Shown here: piece after piece, positions 39,627 to 49,155 of the stretch | How positions within the stretch are numbered: position 1 is the first letter of the stretch | How the letters are laid out: each line of letters opens with the position of its first letter | From: Paraburkholderia translucens | GTDB taxonomy: Bacteria; Pseudomonadota; Gammaproteobacteria; Burkholderiales; Burkholderiaceae | NCBI RefSeq assembly: GCF_020881035.1 | Contig: NZ_JAJITC010000013.1 | Coordinates: forward strand, 62,001-126,000 | Length of the DNA: 64,000 nt | Reading direction: 5' to 3' | Position numbers and translations under genes: made by a program | The notes under the pieces: generated by a model | The model's input: only the letters and a program-made list of their open reading frames with translations | Database searches by the model: none | Told to the model about the DNA's origin: nothing

Positions 39627-40736
39627 ATGGCACAGCAACGGGATGACGAGCAGGAACACAGCAGTAGCGCTATCAGCACGACGCGGCGGGGGCTGATGCA
39701 GGGCGCCGGGCTCGGCGCGGCGCTGTCGCTGATGGGTGCGCTAGGTGGCGTGGGCGGCCTGATCGGCAGCGCGCAGGCCGCGGAATCGGCTTTTCCCTCG
39801 CACAAGAAGTGGAAGATCGTGTTCGTCAATCACGTCACCACCAACCCGTTCTTCGTGCCGACGCAGTATGGCATTCAGGATGCCTGCTCGCTGCTCAACA
39901 TGGATTACCAGTGGACCGGCTCGGCCACTTCGGACGCGGGCGAGATGGTGCGCGCCGTGAACGCGGCGATTGCCGCGAAGGCCGACGCCATCGCGGTGCC
40001 GATCGTCGATCCAAGCGCGTTCGACAAGCCCATCCAGGCCGCGCTCGACGCCGGCATCCCGGTGTTCGCCTATAACGCCGACGCGCCGCGCGGCAAGAAG
40101 AACCCGCGCCTCGCCTATATCGGCCAGGATCTATATCTTTCCGGCTACCAGATGGGCGAGCGCATCGTGAGCCTCATCGACAGCGGGCTGGTCGGGCTGT
40201 TCATCGCGACGCCGGGGCAACTCAACATCCAGCCGCGCATGGACGGCGCGAGCGACGCCATCAAGAAGTCCGGCAAGAAGATCGAAATTCAGACCGTGGC
40301 CACGGGCGCGACCGTCAACGAGGAGCTGTCGAAGATCAAGGCGTTCTATCTGGGCCACCAGGACCTGAAGGGCATGTTCGCCGTGGATGCGGGTAGCACG
40401 CAGGGCGTCGCGCAGGTGATGAAGGAATCGAACCTTCCCGCCAAGGGCGTGCACGGCGGCGGCTTCGACCTGCTGCCCACCACGATCCAGCTGATCCACG
40501 AAGGCTTCCTCGACTTCACCATCGATCAGCAACCCTACGTCCAGGGTTTCTATACGGTGATGCAGGCGTTCGTGTTCCTCAGCTCGGGCGGCCTCGTCGG
40601 GCCGGCCGAGATCAACACCGGCCTCAAGTTCGTGACGAAGGAGAACGTCGAGCCGTACCTCACTACCTCGACGCGCTTTGAAGGCAAGACCGACAAGCAG
40701 CAGATCGTTCCGCGGTCCGGTCCAATCAAGTCCTGA
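39627..40736 (+). CDS. Sugar ABC transporter substrate-binding protein
   Basis: A 369-residue periplasmic-binding protein of the CUT2 (ribose/fructose/xylose) class. The N-terminus has TTRRGLMQGAGLGAALSL, a twin-arginine-like signal, then an AQAAES cleavage region. The two-lobe fold begins WKIVFVNHVTTNPFFVPTQYG; AVPIVDPSAFDKPIQAALDAGIPVFAYNAD and FAVDAGSTQGVAQVM are typical. CGGAGG precedes the ATG. Stop and next start overlap as TGATG, so the three genes form one coupled operon. The sugar is not determined. Confidence 0.88.
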   Translation: MAQQRDDEQEHSSSAISTTRRGLMQGAGLGAALSLMGALGGVGGLIGSAQAAESAFPSHKKWKIVFVNHVTTNPFFVPTQYGIQDACSLLNMDYQWTGSATSDAGEMVRAVNAAIAAKADAIAVPIVDPSAFDKPIQAALDAGIPVFAYNADAPRGKKNPRLAYIGQDLYLSGYQMGERIVSLIDSGLVGLFIATPGQLNIQPRMDGASDAIKKSGKKIEIQTVATGATVNEELSKIKAFYLGHQDLKGMFAVDAGSTQGVAQVMKESNLPAKGVHGGGFDLLPTTIQLIHEGFLDFTIDQQPYVQGFYTVMQAFVFLSSGGLVGPAEINTGLKFVTKENVEPYLTTSTRFEGKTDKQQIVPRSGPIKS

Positions 40737-41746
40737 TGAATACAGTGAACGACACTACCAACGTCGAAGCGGTCCGCGCGCACCAGCGCGCGGGCGTTTC
40801 ATTCGCAACGCAATGGGCGGCCGAGTTGCGCATCCTGCTCGTGGCCGTGCTGCTGGCCGCCTACTTCGAATTCGCGAATCACGATTTCCTGTTCACCAAC
40901 GCGAGCCTCGTCAACCTCTCGCAGTTCATCGCGCCGGTGGCGATCATCGCGTTTGGCGAAATCATGCTGATGATCGGCGGCGACATCGATCTCTCGGCGG
41001 GCATGGTGTTCGCATTCGCGCCCTTCATGATGGTGTTCGCGTACGACGCGGGCGCGCCCATGTGGCTCGCCGTGATCGCGGGGCTCATTGCCGCGGCAAT
41101 CGTCGGCTTCGTCAACGGCGCCGTGACGGTGTGGCTGCGGCTGCCCTCCTTCGTTACCACGCTCGGCACGCTCTTTCTCATCAACGGCATCACACTCACC
41201 ATCTCACGTGGCACGCCCGCCCCGACGCCGGGGTCTCCCACGTTCGCCGGGTTCATGGGCGCGTGGGGCTATAGCGAGATCATCTGGACCTTCGTGATCG
41301 CGTTCGCGATGCACGTGCTCTTGCGGCATACGCGCTGGGGCCTGCATACGCAGGCCGCGGGAGCCAACGCACTGGGCGCGAGCGAGGCCGGCATTCATGT
41401 GAAGCGGCTGCGCCTCGGCAACTTCATCCTCGCCGCGGTGCTCGCTGGCTTCACCGGCATGCTAGAAGCCTTTCGGATTACCTCGATCGACCCGCAGGCG
41501 GGCGGCAACCAGATCATGTTCCTTGCCGTGGCCGCCGCCGTGATCGGCGGCACGCCGCTCACGGGCGGCTCCGGCACCATCGTGGGCGGGCTCATCGGCG
41601 CGGCCGTGCTGGGCATTCTGAACGACGGCTTCACGCTCATCGGCATCAACGCGTTCACGTTCAACATCATTCTTGGCGCCGCGATTCTGGCGGCGATGGT
41701 CTTCAACATCCACGTCGGACGCATTCGCCGCAAGGCAGGACGCTGA
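40736..41746 (+). CDS. Sugar ABC transporter permease
   Basis: A 336-residue RbsC/FrcC-type permease with eight to ten hydrophobic helices. It contains the conserved GDIDLSAGMVFAF and the cytoplasmic coupling region LRHTRWGLHTQAAGANALGASEAGIHVKRL with the EAA-type glycine, then GGTPLTGGSGTIVGGLIGA. The start overlaps the binding-protein stop (TGATG) and its stop overlaps the ATPase start in the same way. Confidence 0.9.
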   Translation: MNTVNDTTNVEAVRAHQRAGVSFATQWAAELRILLVAVLLAAYFEFANHDFLFTNASLVNLSQFIAPVAIIAFGEIMLMIGGDIDLSAGMVFAFAPFMMVFAYDAGAPMWLAVIAGLIAAAIVGFVNGAVTVWLRLPSFVTTLGTLFLINGITLTISRGTPAPTPGSPTFAGFMGAWGYSEIIWTFVIAFAMHVLLRHTRWGLHTQAAGANALGASEAGIHVKRLRLGNFILAAVLAGFTGMLEAFRITSIDPQAGGNQIMFLAVAAAVIGGTPLTGGSGTIVGGLIGAAVLGILNDGFTLIGINAFTFNIILGAAILAAMVFNIHVGRIRRKAGR

Positions 41747-42576
41747 TGGACGAATCGCAAACCTCCTCCGCGGGCGCGAATGCCACGCCCGCTGCGAACA
41801 GCGCGGCCAATGCCCCGCTCGCGCTGCGCGGCGAGAACCTCGTCAAACGCTTCGGCGCGGTGACGGCACTCGACGGCGTTTCGCTCACGCTCGCCGAAGG
41901 CGAAATTCTGGGGATACTCGGCGACAACGGCGCGGGTAAGTCCACGCTCGTGAAGATTCTCACCGGCTTTCATCAGCAAACCGGCGGCACGCTGTATATC
42001 AACGGGCAGGAAACGCTGTTGCGCTCGGTCGATCATGCGCGTTCACTCGGCATCGAATGCGTGTATCAGGATCTGGCGCTGGCGAATTCGCTGAGCATTT
42101 ACCACAACATGTTCCTGAATCGCGAAATCGTGCGGCGCGGGCCATTCAGGCTGCTCGACCACAAGCAGATGCGCGAGCGGGCGGCGCAATGCCTCGACGA
42201 TATCGGCGTGCATGTGCCTTCGGTCGATTTGCCCGTCGAGCGTCTTTCGGGCGGTCAGCGCCAGGCCATCGCCGTGGCGCGCGCCGTGCATTCGAACGCG
42301 AGGATCCTGTTGCTCGACGAGCCGCTCGCCGCGATGGGCGCGCGCGAAGCGGGGCTGATCATCGATCTTCTGATGCGCCTGAAGGAAAAAGGCGGCCTGT
42401 CTATCATCATGATCATGCACAACTATGCGCAGACGCTCGATATCGCGGATCGCATCATGCTGATGCAGCGAGGCCGCGTGACCTACGAGCAACAAAGCGC
42501 GCTGACTTCGGTAGCCGAACTGATGGACATCGTGCAGCGGGAATACCGGGCCATGCGCACGGGCGGCGTGCAGTGA
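41746..42576 (+). CDS. Sugar ABC transporter ATPase, single-domain (FrcA type)
   Basis: A 276-residue ATPase. Walker A GDNGAGKSTLVK, signature RLSGGQRQAIAVARAV, Walker B ILLLDEPLAAMG and H-loop MHNYAQ are all in place. Most CUT2 ATPases (RbsA, XylG) have two fused domains of about 500 residues; this has one, like FrcA, so it must work as a homodimer. The glutamate after Walker B is present. It is the last gene of the operon. Confidence 0.9.
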   Translation: MDESQTSSAGANATPAANSAANAPLALRGENLVKRFGAVTALDGVSLTLAEGEILGILGDNGAGKSTLVKILTGFHQQTGGTLYINGQETLLRSVDHARSLGIECVYQDLALANSLSIYHNMFLNREIVRRGPFRLLDHKQMRERAAQCLDDIGVHVPSVDLPVERLSGGQRQAIAVARAVHSNARILLLDEPLAAMGAREAGLIIDLLMRLKEKGGLSIIMIMHNYAQTLDIADRIMLMQRGRVTYEQQSALTSVAELMDIVQREYRAMRTGGVQ

Positions 42577-42591
42577 GCCCGCTGATCAGGA

Positions 42592-42657
42592 TCAGAAGTC
42601 GATCTTTGCGTTCAGGCTGACTATCCACGGATCGCCCAGCGCGATCTGACGTGCTCA
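42592..42657 (-). pseudogene. Tail remnant of an outer-membrane beta-barrel protein
   Basis: The minus strand encodes ARQIALGDPWIVSLNAKIDF and a stop, with a stop codon directly upstream in frame. The alternating pattern ending in phenylalanine is that of the last strand of an outer-membrane protein, similar to OmpW-type ends. Only some 20 residues remain, so this is a deletion scar. Confidence 0.35.
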
Positions 42658-42714
42658 CTACTCTCGTGATAGGACCGAGGCGCAACGATCGCAGAGCAAC
42701 TCTCGACAAACGCT

Positions 42715-43587
42715 TCAACTGAGGTCCAGCCACATCGGCTGATGATCGGACGAACGGCTGTGTGGATCCACATCGCACGATGCAATGCGTGCGCTCAGGT
42801 CTTGCGTGACGAGAATGAAATCGCATGCGAATGGTCCGTCGGGCCATTGCTCGTGATCGTATAGGCCGACCGTCGCGGCACGCGGCTTGCCAGCATGCGC
42901 GCAGGTCCACGCGTCGACAAACGCTGGAGCGTCGGCGATCCGTTCGAGCATCCGGCAATAGGCGCTGTCTTCGAATGCGCTGTTGAAGTCCCCACAAAGA
43001 ATGGCGCTGATCGGACGCGCCGTATCGGCAAACGGGCTGTCCGGTTTTTCAGCGCGAGCGGGATAGCGGGCGTGATCGCATGCTTCCCGGTGCAGTTCGC
43101 GCAGTCTTTCCACCTGAGCGAGCCGCTGCCTTTCCGAATAAAACTCCAGGTGCGTGGTGACGACGCGCAGCGGACCGATATCGGCATCGAGCACCGCTTC
43201 GAGCGCGACGCGCAACATCGACGGCTTGGCCGGGTCGGCGGGCCACGGCAGAGAATGCCGAAGCACCTGACGAACCGGCAAGCGGGTCACGATCGCATTG
43301 CCGAACTGGCGCCGATGACGGCTCGCGCTCAGAGACGGAAGATCGGAGCCGATCGCGTCGAGCACGGTCATCTCCGGCAGCAAGGCAGCAAGCTCGGCGA
43401 ACTGATCGGCCGATGGCGCGCCTTTCAGTCCGCCTGCCGCCGGCGCTTCGTTGAAGCCGCGCGTGACTTCCTGCAGACACAGGACGTCGAAGTCGCACAA
43501 CGCGCGTGCTTCCCGCACGATCCGGCCGAGGTCGACGCGGCCGTCGACGCCGCAACCCCACTGAATGTTCCAGTCGACAAGCTTCAT
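42715..43587 (-). CDS. Endonuclease/exonuclease/phosphatase family protein
   Basis: A 290-residue metal-dependent phosphodiesterase of the DNase I-like fold. Visible: KLVDWNIQWGCGVDGRVD (with the N), DVLCLQEVTRG (metal-binding Glu), VVTTHLEFYS, ILCGDFNSAFED (GDFN) and SRSSDHQPMW (SDH) near the end. No signal peptide, so it is cytoplasmic. GGAGG precedes the ATG at 43587. The substrate could be nucleic acid or a phosphodiester small molecule. It lies 70 bases after the Gfo/Idh gene start-side neighbour and may share its message. Confidence 0.85.
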   Translation of the reverse strand: MKLVDWNIQWGCGVDGRVDLGRIVREARALCDFDVLCLQEVTRGFNEAPAAGGLKGAPSADQFAELAALLPEMTVLDAIGSDLPSLSASRHRRQFGNAIVTRLPVRQVLRHSLPWPADPAKPSMLRVALEAVLDADIGPLRVVTTHLEFYSERQRLAQVERLRELHREACDHARYPARAEKPDSPFADTARPISAILCGDFNSAFEDSAYCRMLERIADAPAFVDAWTCAHAGKPRAATVGLYDHEQWPDGPFACDFILVTQDLSARIASCDVDPHSRSSDHQPMWLDLS

Positions 43588-43657
43588 GATGGCCTCCTTG
43601 AAGAGTCGAACACAGTGTATCGCCGCGCCGTCGCGCCATGAATCGGCAGGCTGCACA

Positions 43658-44671
43658 TCAACTTTGCTGGATGCTCTCCCACGCGCCCGAACGAGCCGAG
43701 CGGAACACCGCATCGATCACTTGCATATTCGCGCGCGCGTCTTCCAGCGCAATAGCCTGCGGACTTCCACTGAGGATCGCCTCCGCGAACGTGGCAGCCG
43801 CCACGCCGTATTGATCGCACACCGGCAGTTCCAGCCAGCGATCAGTCGCGACACCTTCGCTTGTGTTTTCAGAGATCAAAAGGCGCGTCGGCCGATCATT
43901 CGGTGCATTGAACGGAATCTCGACTTCGATCCGCCCCTTGGTACCGTGAAATTGCATCCGCTGATAGGGATAGGTCTGAGTCGAGTAAAAGAAGCTCGCC
44001 TGCACACCATCGAAGTCCATCAGCACGGAACCGAGCCGGTCAACCTTGAAGTCGGGATCCTGTTCCACCAGCGCGACCACCCGCTTTGGCTCACGCCCAA
44101 TAGTGAAGCGCGATGTTGTGATTGGATAACAACCAATATCGAGCAGGCCGCCACCACCGAACTCGCTCTGGTTGCGGATATTGTTTGCGTTCGTGTTGTA
44201 ATAGGTGAAACCGCCGGTCACCGCCCGCAATTCGCCAATCGCGCCTTCGTCGATCAGCGTGCGCACCTTGATCCATTGCGGATGCGTGCGAACCATGAAG
44301 GCTTCCTGTATGTATCGGCCATTCGCGTCGCGCGCGGCGATGAGTCGTTCGACCTGTCGGGCGTCCAGGCCAATCGGCTTTTCACATAGAACGTGCTTGC
44401 CCGCCTCGACGGATCGGATCGCCCATTCCACGTGCAGATGATTGGGTAACGGGATATATACCGCGTCGATTTCCGGGTCCGCCAGGAGCGCCTCGTAACT
44501 GTCATAGGCGACAGCCAAGCCATATCTGGCCGCGGCTTCCCGCGCCTTCTCCGGCGATCGCGACGCGATGCCCTTCACCCGGCACTTCGGCGCGTTGTGT
44601 GTGGGCACGACCACCTTGTCGTTGATCTTTGCGGCACCCAGAATCCCCCAGACTATTTCATCCTTTGCCAT
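43658..44671 (-). CDS. Gfo/Idh/MocA family oxidoreductase
   Basis: A 337-residue NAD(P)-dependent dehydrogenase acting on a sugar or polyol. The Rossmann part begins VWGILGAAKINDKVVVP; IDAVYIPLPNHLHVEWAI and AGKHVLCEKPIGLDA (the EKP motif with the catalytic lysine) are typical, and the second domain contains GGGGLLDIGCYPI with the D...H/Y-type active-site segment. AAGGGA precedes the ATG at 44671. With a sugar importer just to its left, it may belong to the same catabolic route; the exact sugar is unknown. Confidence 0.88.
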   Translation of the reverse strand: MAKDEIVWGILGAAKINDKVVVPTHNAPKCRVKGIASRSPEKAREAAARYGLAVAYDSYEALLADPEIDAVYIPLPNHLHVEWAIRSVEAGKHVLCEKPIGLDARQVERLIAARDANGRYIQEAFMVRTHPQWIKVRTLIDEGAIGELRAVTGGFTYYNTNANNIRNQSEFGGGGLLDIGCYPITTSRFTIGREPKRVVALVEQDPDFKVDRLGSVLMDFDGVQASFFYSTQTYPYQRMQFHGTKGRIEVEIPFNAPNDRPTRLLISENTSEGVATDRWLELPVCDQYGVAAATFAEAILSGSPQAIALEDARANMQVIDAVFRSARSGAWESIQQS

Positions 44672-44886
44672 CACATCCCTTTTCTGATTGAGTATTCCTG
44701 AAGTCGGGCAAGCTGAACATTCGCGGGAGCCAGCAGGTTCATGAACCCGCGAACGACCTGAAGCGCCCGATCGCGTCAGTTTAACCTTGGTGCCTGCGAT
44801 TCCGGATACTCGTGCGCACTCGAACGCTTCCGCGATCGAGCGGGAGTGTGCTGGTATGGAGCCATGCGCTGTACTAGCCGCTACCT

Positions 44887-45924
44887 TCATTCAAACACCG
44901 GCTTTCCCGAAGCGTCCTTGACCTTCGTTTTCCACTGCGAGCGGATTTCCTGCATGACCGAATCCGGCAGTGAGATGTAGTCGAGATCGCTGGCAGCCTG
45001 CCCGCCGTTCTTGAACGCCCAGTCGAAAAACTTCAGTGTCGCCGCGCCTTGCGCTGGCTTTTCTTGCGTCGAATGCAGCAGCACGAACGTCGCGCCCACG
45101 ACTGGCCATGCATCCTTGCCCGGCTCGTTCGTCAATATCTGGTAGAACGTGGTCTTCCAGTCCGCGCCCGATGCGGCCGCCTTGAAGGTTTCCGTCTTCG
45201 GCGCAACTATGGCACCCGCCGAATTCTTCAGGCTGGTATAGACCATGTTGTTTTGCTTCGCATACGCCCACTCGACATAGCCGACCGCGCCCGGCAAGCG
45301 TTGCACGAACGCCGCAACGCCGTCATTGCCCTTGCCGCCCGTTCCGGTCGGCCAGTTCACCGTCGTGCCTTCGCCGACCTTCGACTTCCACTCGGGGTTC
45401 ACCTTCGACAGAAAGTTCGTCCAGATGAAGCTCGTGCCCGAGCCGTCGGCGCGGCGCACCACGGCAATGTCCGTATCAGGCAGCTTCATGGTCGGATTCA
45501 GCGCGGCAATCTCCGGATCGTTCCATTTCTTGATCTTGTTGAGATAAATGTCGCCGAGCACTGCACCGGACAGAACCAGTTGCCCCGGCTTTACGCCCGG
45601 CAGATTCACGACCGGAACCACGCCGCCGACGACCGTCGGGAACTGAAACAGGCCTGTCTTCGCGAGTTCGTCGTCCTTCATCGGCGCGTCGGAGCCCGCA
45701 AAGTCGACAGTCTTCGCGAGGATCTGTTTGATGCCGCCCGCTGAACCAATGCCCTGGTAGTTGACCTTGCCGCCCCCCGCCTTGTGGTAGGCGTCAGCCC
45801 ACTTGTTGTAGATCGGGGCCGCAAAAGTGCTGCCCGCGCCGGTGATGTCCACGGTTTGCGCTTGCGCGGCCGCGACGGGCAGCACCGCGACGGCAAGAAC
45901 TGCGAATCCTCGTTTGAACAGCAT
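44887..45924 (-). CDS. pstS: Phosphate ABC transporter substrate-binding protein PstS
   Basis: A 345-residue periplasmic phosphate-binding protein. It has a clear signal peptide ending AAAQAQ, then [63 protein letters not shown] and [13 protein letters not shown], each of which contributes to the PstS phosphate site. A GGAGG-like site precedes the ATG. PstC, PstA and PstB are not in the window, so it is either an orphan or a second copy. Confidence 0.92.
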   Translation of the reverse strand: MLFKRGFAVLAVAVLPVAAAQAQTVDITGAGSTFAAPIYNKWADAYHKAGGGKVNYQGIGSAGGIKQILAKTVDFAGSDAPMKDDELAKTGLFQFPTVVGGVVPVVNLPGVKPGQLVLSGAVLGDIYLNKIKKWNDPEIAALNPTMKLPDTDIAVVRRADGSGTSFIWTNFLSKVNPEWKSKVGEGTTVNWPTGTGGKGNDGVAAFVQRLPGAVGYVEWAYAKQNNMVYTSLKNSAGAIVAPKTETFKAAASGADWKTTFYQILTNEPGKDAWPVVGATFVLLHSTQEKPAQGAATLKFFDWAFKNGGQAASDLDYISLPDSVMQEIRSQWKTKVKDASGKPVFE

Positions 45925-46044
45925 GGACCGCCTCCGCTAAATGAATTGACAGCGTTAATGTTCTAGCAAGCTAGGCACGAGTTGTGTCAATTTCGTGACT
46001 CCCTCTTTTGGCCCAATCGTGCTCCTGCGCGGAATCACATGAGC

Positions 46045-47931
46045 CTATGCATCGAGCTTGGGCGGGTTGCGGATGGCCACTTGCAACTTGCGCAAGAGCG
46101 CGGATTTTTTTCGATGGTGCTCCTCGATGCGTTCCAGCACGTCCGAGAGGAACTCGAGCGTTTCAAGAATGTAAGGCCCCTTGTTCAGCATCACACACTC
46201 GGCACGGCTGCCCATTGCTGCGTCGCTGACCTCGGCGCGTGAAGGCAGGCCGCCCTTGGCTAGCGATTCCAGCACCTGCGTGGCCCAGATGACCGGCACA
46301 TGCGCCGCTTCGCACAACCACAGGATCTCCTCCTGCACTTCGGACAGCCGCTCGAAACCCACCTCCACACCCAGATCACCACGGGCGATCATCACGGCAA
46401 TCGGCGGATGACGCATCGCACTCAACAGAAGGTCCGGCAACCGGCTGAACGCGGTCTTCGTTTCGATCTTGAGAATGATGCCGAGGTGTGACGCGTTGAG
46501 CTTCCCGATTTCGCGCAGCAAGTCGTCGATGTCCCGAGGACGCTGGACGAAGGACATCGCCACGGCGTCGGCGTACTTCGCGACGAACGCCAGGTCCCCG
46601 ATGTCCTTGCTCGTCATGGCTGGCAGCGCCAGGTCCGTATCGGGCAGGTTGATACCTTTTTCGGACCGGAGCTTTGCCATGCCTCCCGCCGCGCCGGTGA
46701 TCTCGACTCGCAAGCGATCCGCGGCGACATCGCGAATCACGCCTCTGAGCTTCCCATCGTCGAACAGGATCGGATCGCCGATACGTGCTCCACTGAACAC
46801 TTCAGCGAGCGCACACGAGATGAATGCCGGATCGATGACGTGGCCGTCGTCGTCGTAGGTCGCACCGCAACCGGGTGCTTCTCCGTGGACTACCTCCAGG
46901 GGATCGCCCACGCGCAGCGCGATCCACTGCTCGAGCGTGGCCAGCGCACCCACTTCGCCCGTCCCGATCGACGATTTCTCTCGCCGCAACGTCAGGCGCG
47001 TTCCGGGCACGACAAATGCATGCTTGTCGGCTTCGCACAGGCACTCGCCCGGACGGACTTCAACGACGTGCAGCACACGCTTGCGATCGCGCGTGTCGAC
47101 GAACGTAAAAGAATCGCCGGGTTTGGCCCTGTTGAGAAGCGTAGCTTCGACGGGAATCGTCGGCACATTCGGATCGGGCGGATTGTCGTGCGCCACCAGT
47201 CGCACGCGAGCGGGTTGGGTCACCTGTCCCAACGCATTGCGGGCCGGCCGCCAGTTGACGACGACCGGTCCGGGCGTGATCGGACCCGTGCGGAGTTTCG
47301 GGCCGGCAAGGTCGAACGAAATCAGGCAACGCTTGCCCAACTCTCGCTCCGCCTCGCGCAGATGCTTGACCATGCGCTCCCAGACGGGTGGCGAGTCGTG
47401 TGCGCAATTGACGCGCATGATTCCCATGCCCGCTTCGACCAACGCCCGAATCAAATCCGGATCGTCGGCCACTTCTCCCGGCATCGTGACCATGATCCGG
47501 GTCCGGCGATCTTGCGGCGACATGCCCAGGATGGCGTTGGCGTGCTGGGCGAGCAACGCGGGGCCGGTATCGAACGTGACGGGCAATTCCTCGGCGACAT
47601 CGGGAGGAATGGGCTCTTGCAGCAGCGTGTAGAGGATTCGGAGCACGGCCTGGAGCGAGGCGATGACGTGTGCCTCCATGCGTCCGAGGGAGCTGAGTCC
47701 GAGGCGCGCCAACTCGTCCTGAAGGGCACGCACATCATGGCGCCGCACCGCGAGGTAGTGAACGAGGTTGACGGCGCTTTCGCGCATGGAGGGAGCCACC
47801 AGCTCGAACTCGGCGCCAAATTCCTGCTCCGCGGCGAGGGCAGCACGCCACAATTGCTCGACGCCGCTTTTCGATTGTCCGAACTGCGTCACCCGCGACG
47901 CCTCGCGTTCCGTGCATTGTTCGACTTTCAT
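46045..47931 (-). CDS. Atypical pyruvate kinase-like protein
   Basis: A 628-residue protein with a pyruvate kinase barrel but unusual ends. Core motifs: RTRIMVTMPGE, MGIMRVNCAHDSP (RLNFSHG in classical enzymes), ISFDLAGPKLRTG, a long B domain (about 235-400), AMSFVQRPRDIDDLL, IILKIETKTAF and IARGDLGVEVGF with the expected Glu and Asp metal ligands, then PVIWATQVLESL. It has about 130 extra helical residues at the N-terminus and ends shortly after the active-site barrel, lacking the allosteric C-terminal domain. Regulation should therefore differ from ordinary pyruvate kinase. It is monocistronic. Confidence 0.8.
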   Translation of the reverse strand: MKVEQCTEREASRVTQFGQSKSGVEQLWRAALAAEQEFGAEFELVAPSMRESAVNLVHYLAVRRHDVRALQDELARLGLSSLGRMEAHVIASLQAVLRILYTLLQEPIPPDVAEELPVTFDTGPALLAQHANAILGMSPQDRRTRIMVTMPGEVADDPDLIRALVEAGMGIMRVNCAHDSPPVWERMVKHLREAERELGKRCLISFDLAGPKLRTGPITPGPVVVNWRPARNALGQVTQPARVRLVAHDNPPDPNVPTIPVEATLLNRAKPGDSFTFVDTRDRKRVLHVVEVRPGECLCEADKHAFVVPGTRLTLRREKSSIGTGEVGALATLEQWIALRVGDPLEVVHGEAPGCGATYDDDGHVIDPAFISCALAEVFSGARIGDPILFDDGKLRGVIRDVAADRLRVEITGAAGGMAKLRSEKGINLPDTDLALPAMTSKDIGDLAFVAKYADAVAMSFVQRPRDIDDLLREIGKLNASHLGIILKIETKTAFSRLPDLLLSAMRHPPIAVMIARGDLGVEVGFERLSEVQEEILWLCEAAHVPVIWATQVLESLAKGGLPSRAEVSDAAMGSRAECVMLNKGPYILETLEFLSDVLERIEEHHRKKSALLRKLQVAIRNPPKLDA

Positions 47932-48238
47932 CCCATGGCACTCCCCGAGTGATCGGTAACGATGTCCGCGTCGCGACTGCGGCGTTCGTCATGGGGAACT
48001 AAACGGAGGCTGCGCGCCGCCTTGCGAGCATTATTTACGCTAGGCGCTTCGAGTGACAGTTCGCTGACAAGGCGCGACTCACGCCCCGGCATGCGGAGTT
48101 TTGTCGGTCAGCGTCGGTTCTGGGCGTGCGCGAACGCATGGATGAGACGATCCCGGGCACAGCCCGCCACAGCACCATATCGCATGGTGCAAGCACAGTT
48201 GCTAGCCCTCATTCACTGACCGCCGAGGAGCGGACTCC
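47932..48238. other. Intergenic region between pyruvate kinase-like and small protein genes
   Basis: About 305 bases with the pyruvate kinase-like promoter at its left. A 6-base perfect hairpin, GAGGAG and CTCCTC around CGGA (48225-48240), sits at the stop codon of the next minus-strand gene and may be its terminator. I see no gene. Confidence 0.4.
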
Positions 48239-48430
48239 TCACCCGCGTTTCGTGACGTTGACGGCCACGATTTCGTAACCGGGGTCGGCGTGCTCGTTCG
48301 CGACTTTATCCGCCTCCTCATATGAGAGAAAGGACGTGGCCTCTTTAATTTCCGGCGCCAGGCCGATATCGCCGTCCTCCGCGGTGCAGAGGAATTTCTC
48401 GCCGGTCTTCACGACGTAGACGACTGTCAT
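48239..48430 (-). CDS. Small conserved hypothetical protein
   Basis: A 63-residue soluble protein, MTVVYVVKTGEKFLC at the start and SYEEADKVANEHADPGYEIV near the end. A very strong ribosome site (GGAGGGAG) precedes the ATG at 48430. The composition is acidic and the pattern suggests a small beta-alpha fold. The open frame continues upstream, but that part is a remnant of another gene (see 48431-48700). Confidence 0.65.
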   Translation of the reverse strand: MTVVYVVKTGEKFLCTAEDGDIGLAPEIKEATSFLSYEEADKVANEHADPGYEIVAVNVTKRG

Positions 48431-48700
48431 GTCTCCCTCCATAACTTGCAGGGTAACTTTCAGTCTAGCAGGCCCGAAGGATTGCACACGGTTCGCCGAG
48501 TCGTTTCCGTAACGGAGACTTACACCATCAGGTATACCCCAAGCTGTCACGTCCGATGCATTCCGGGCGGTCACCTCGATCGAAGCGGGGTCCGTTTCTT
48601 CAAGCTTGACGGGAATGATGCCGGGCGCCTCAAGTGTGAATGCAATACGCAGTCCGCGGCTGGCTCCGGTCACGAACACCACGGAATTTCCGAACTTCAT
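48431..48700 (-). pseudogene. Truncated short-chain dehydrogenase remnant
   Basis: Upstream of, and in frame with, the 63-residue gene, an ATG at 48700 encodes MKFGNSVVFVTGASRGL, the clear start of an SDR. It is then shortened: IAFTLEAPGIIPVKLEETD resembles the later D.TDP block (PVKLDVTDPASI) with some 25 residues of the usual intervening region missing, and no NNAG or YxxxK motif follows. It looks like the front of an SDR gene after internal deletion. Confidence 0.5.
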
Positions 48701-49155
48701 TTCGACCGCATCGATTAGTACGACACAACGAATATTGACCGCAAGAGAACTCACGCAAATCATGCAGGCGCATTCGGAATAACACCGCTACCGGCTTTCA
48801 GGAATGCGCAAGCCGGGTTGACTATCCCTTCAATAAACACTTCTTCTTTGATGTCGTGGCTCTATTCAATCGTAGGGAATTCGCAAATCGGAATATGACA
48901 GAAAGTGAATGGCCGGCCGATCTGGAAGAAGCGCCTGGATGCCGACGTCAACACCATGTCCTTGCCGGTTTTCCTTGCAATGCAAAAAGGAAGAGAGGGT
49001 GGCATGAAATGCGTGGGCGCCGACCTATTTGCACTCGTGAAACCGGCAGCAGTCCAGTCCGGGCGATTCTTGAACTAGACCCTAAGACTTGCTAGATTGT
49101 AGAGACTCTCCAAAGTCAGTTGATGCGGCGATCGATAAGCAAAGGGGAAGGTCTT
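48701..49155. other. Intergenic region before the second sugar ABC operon
   Basis: About 455 bases with lower GC at its left end. A plus-strand frame at 48905-49078 (GTG start) encodes 57 residues with protein-like content (KKRLDADVNTMSLPVFLAM; VGADLFALVKPAA), perhaps a gene fragment. The promoter of the following operon should lie in 49080-49140, which is A/T-rich. Confidence 0.35.

Noticed and set aside
45925-46020. PhoB box before pstS
   Set aside because: A GCTGTCAAT stretch and TTGACA are present, but I could not find the paired CTGTCAT-type direct repeats at 11-base spacing needed for a PhoB site.
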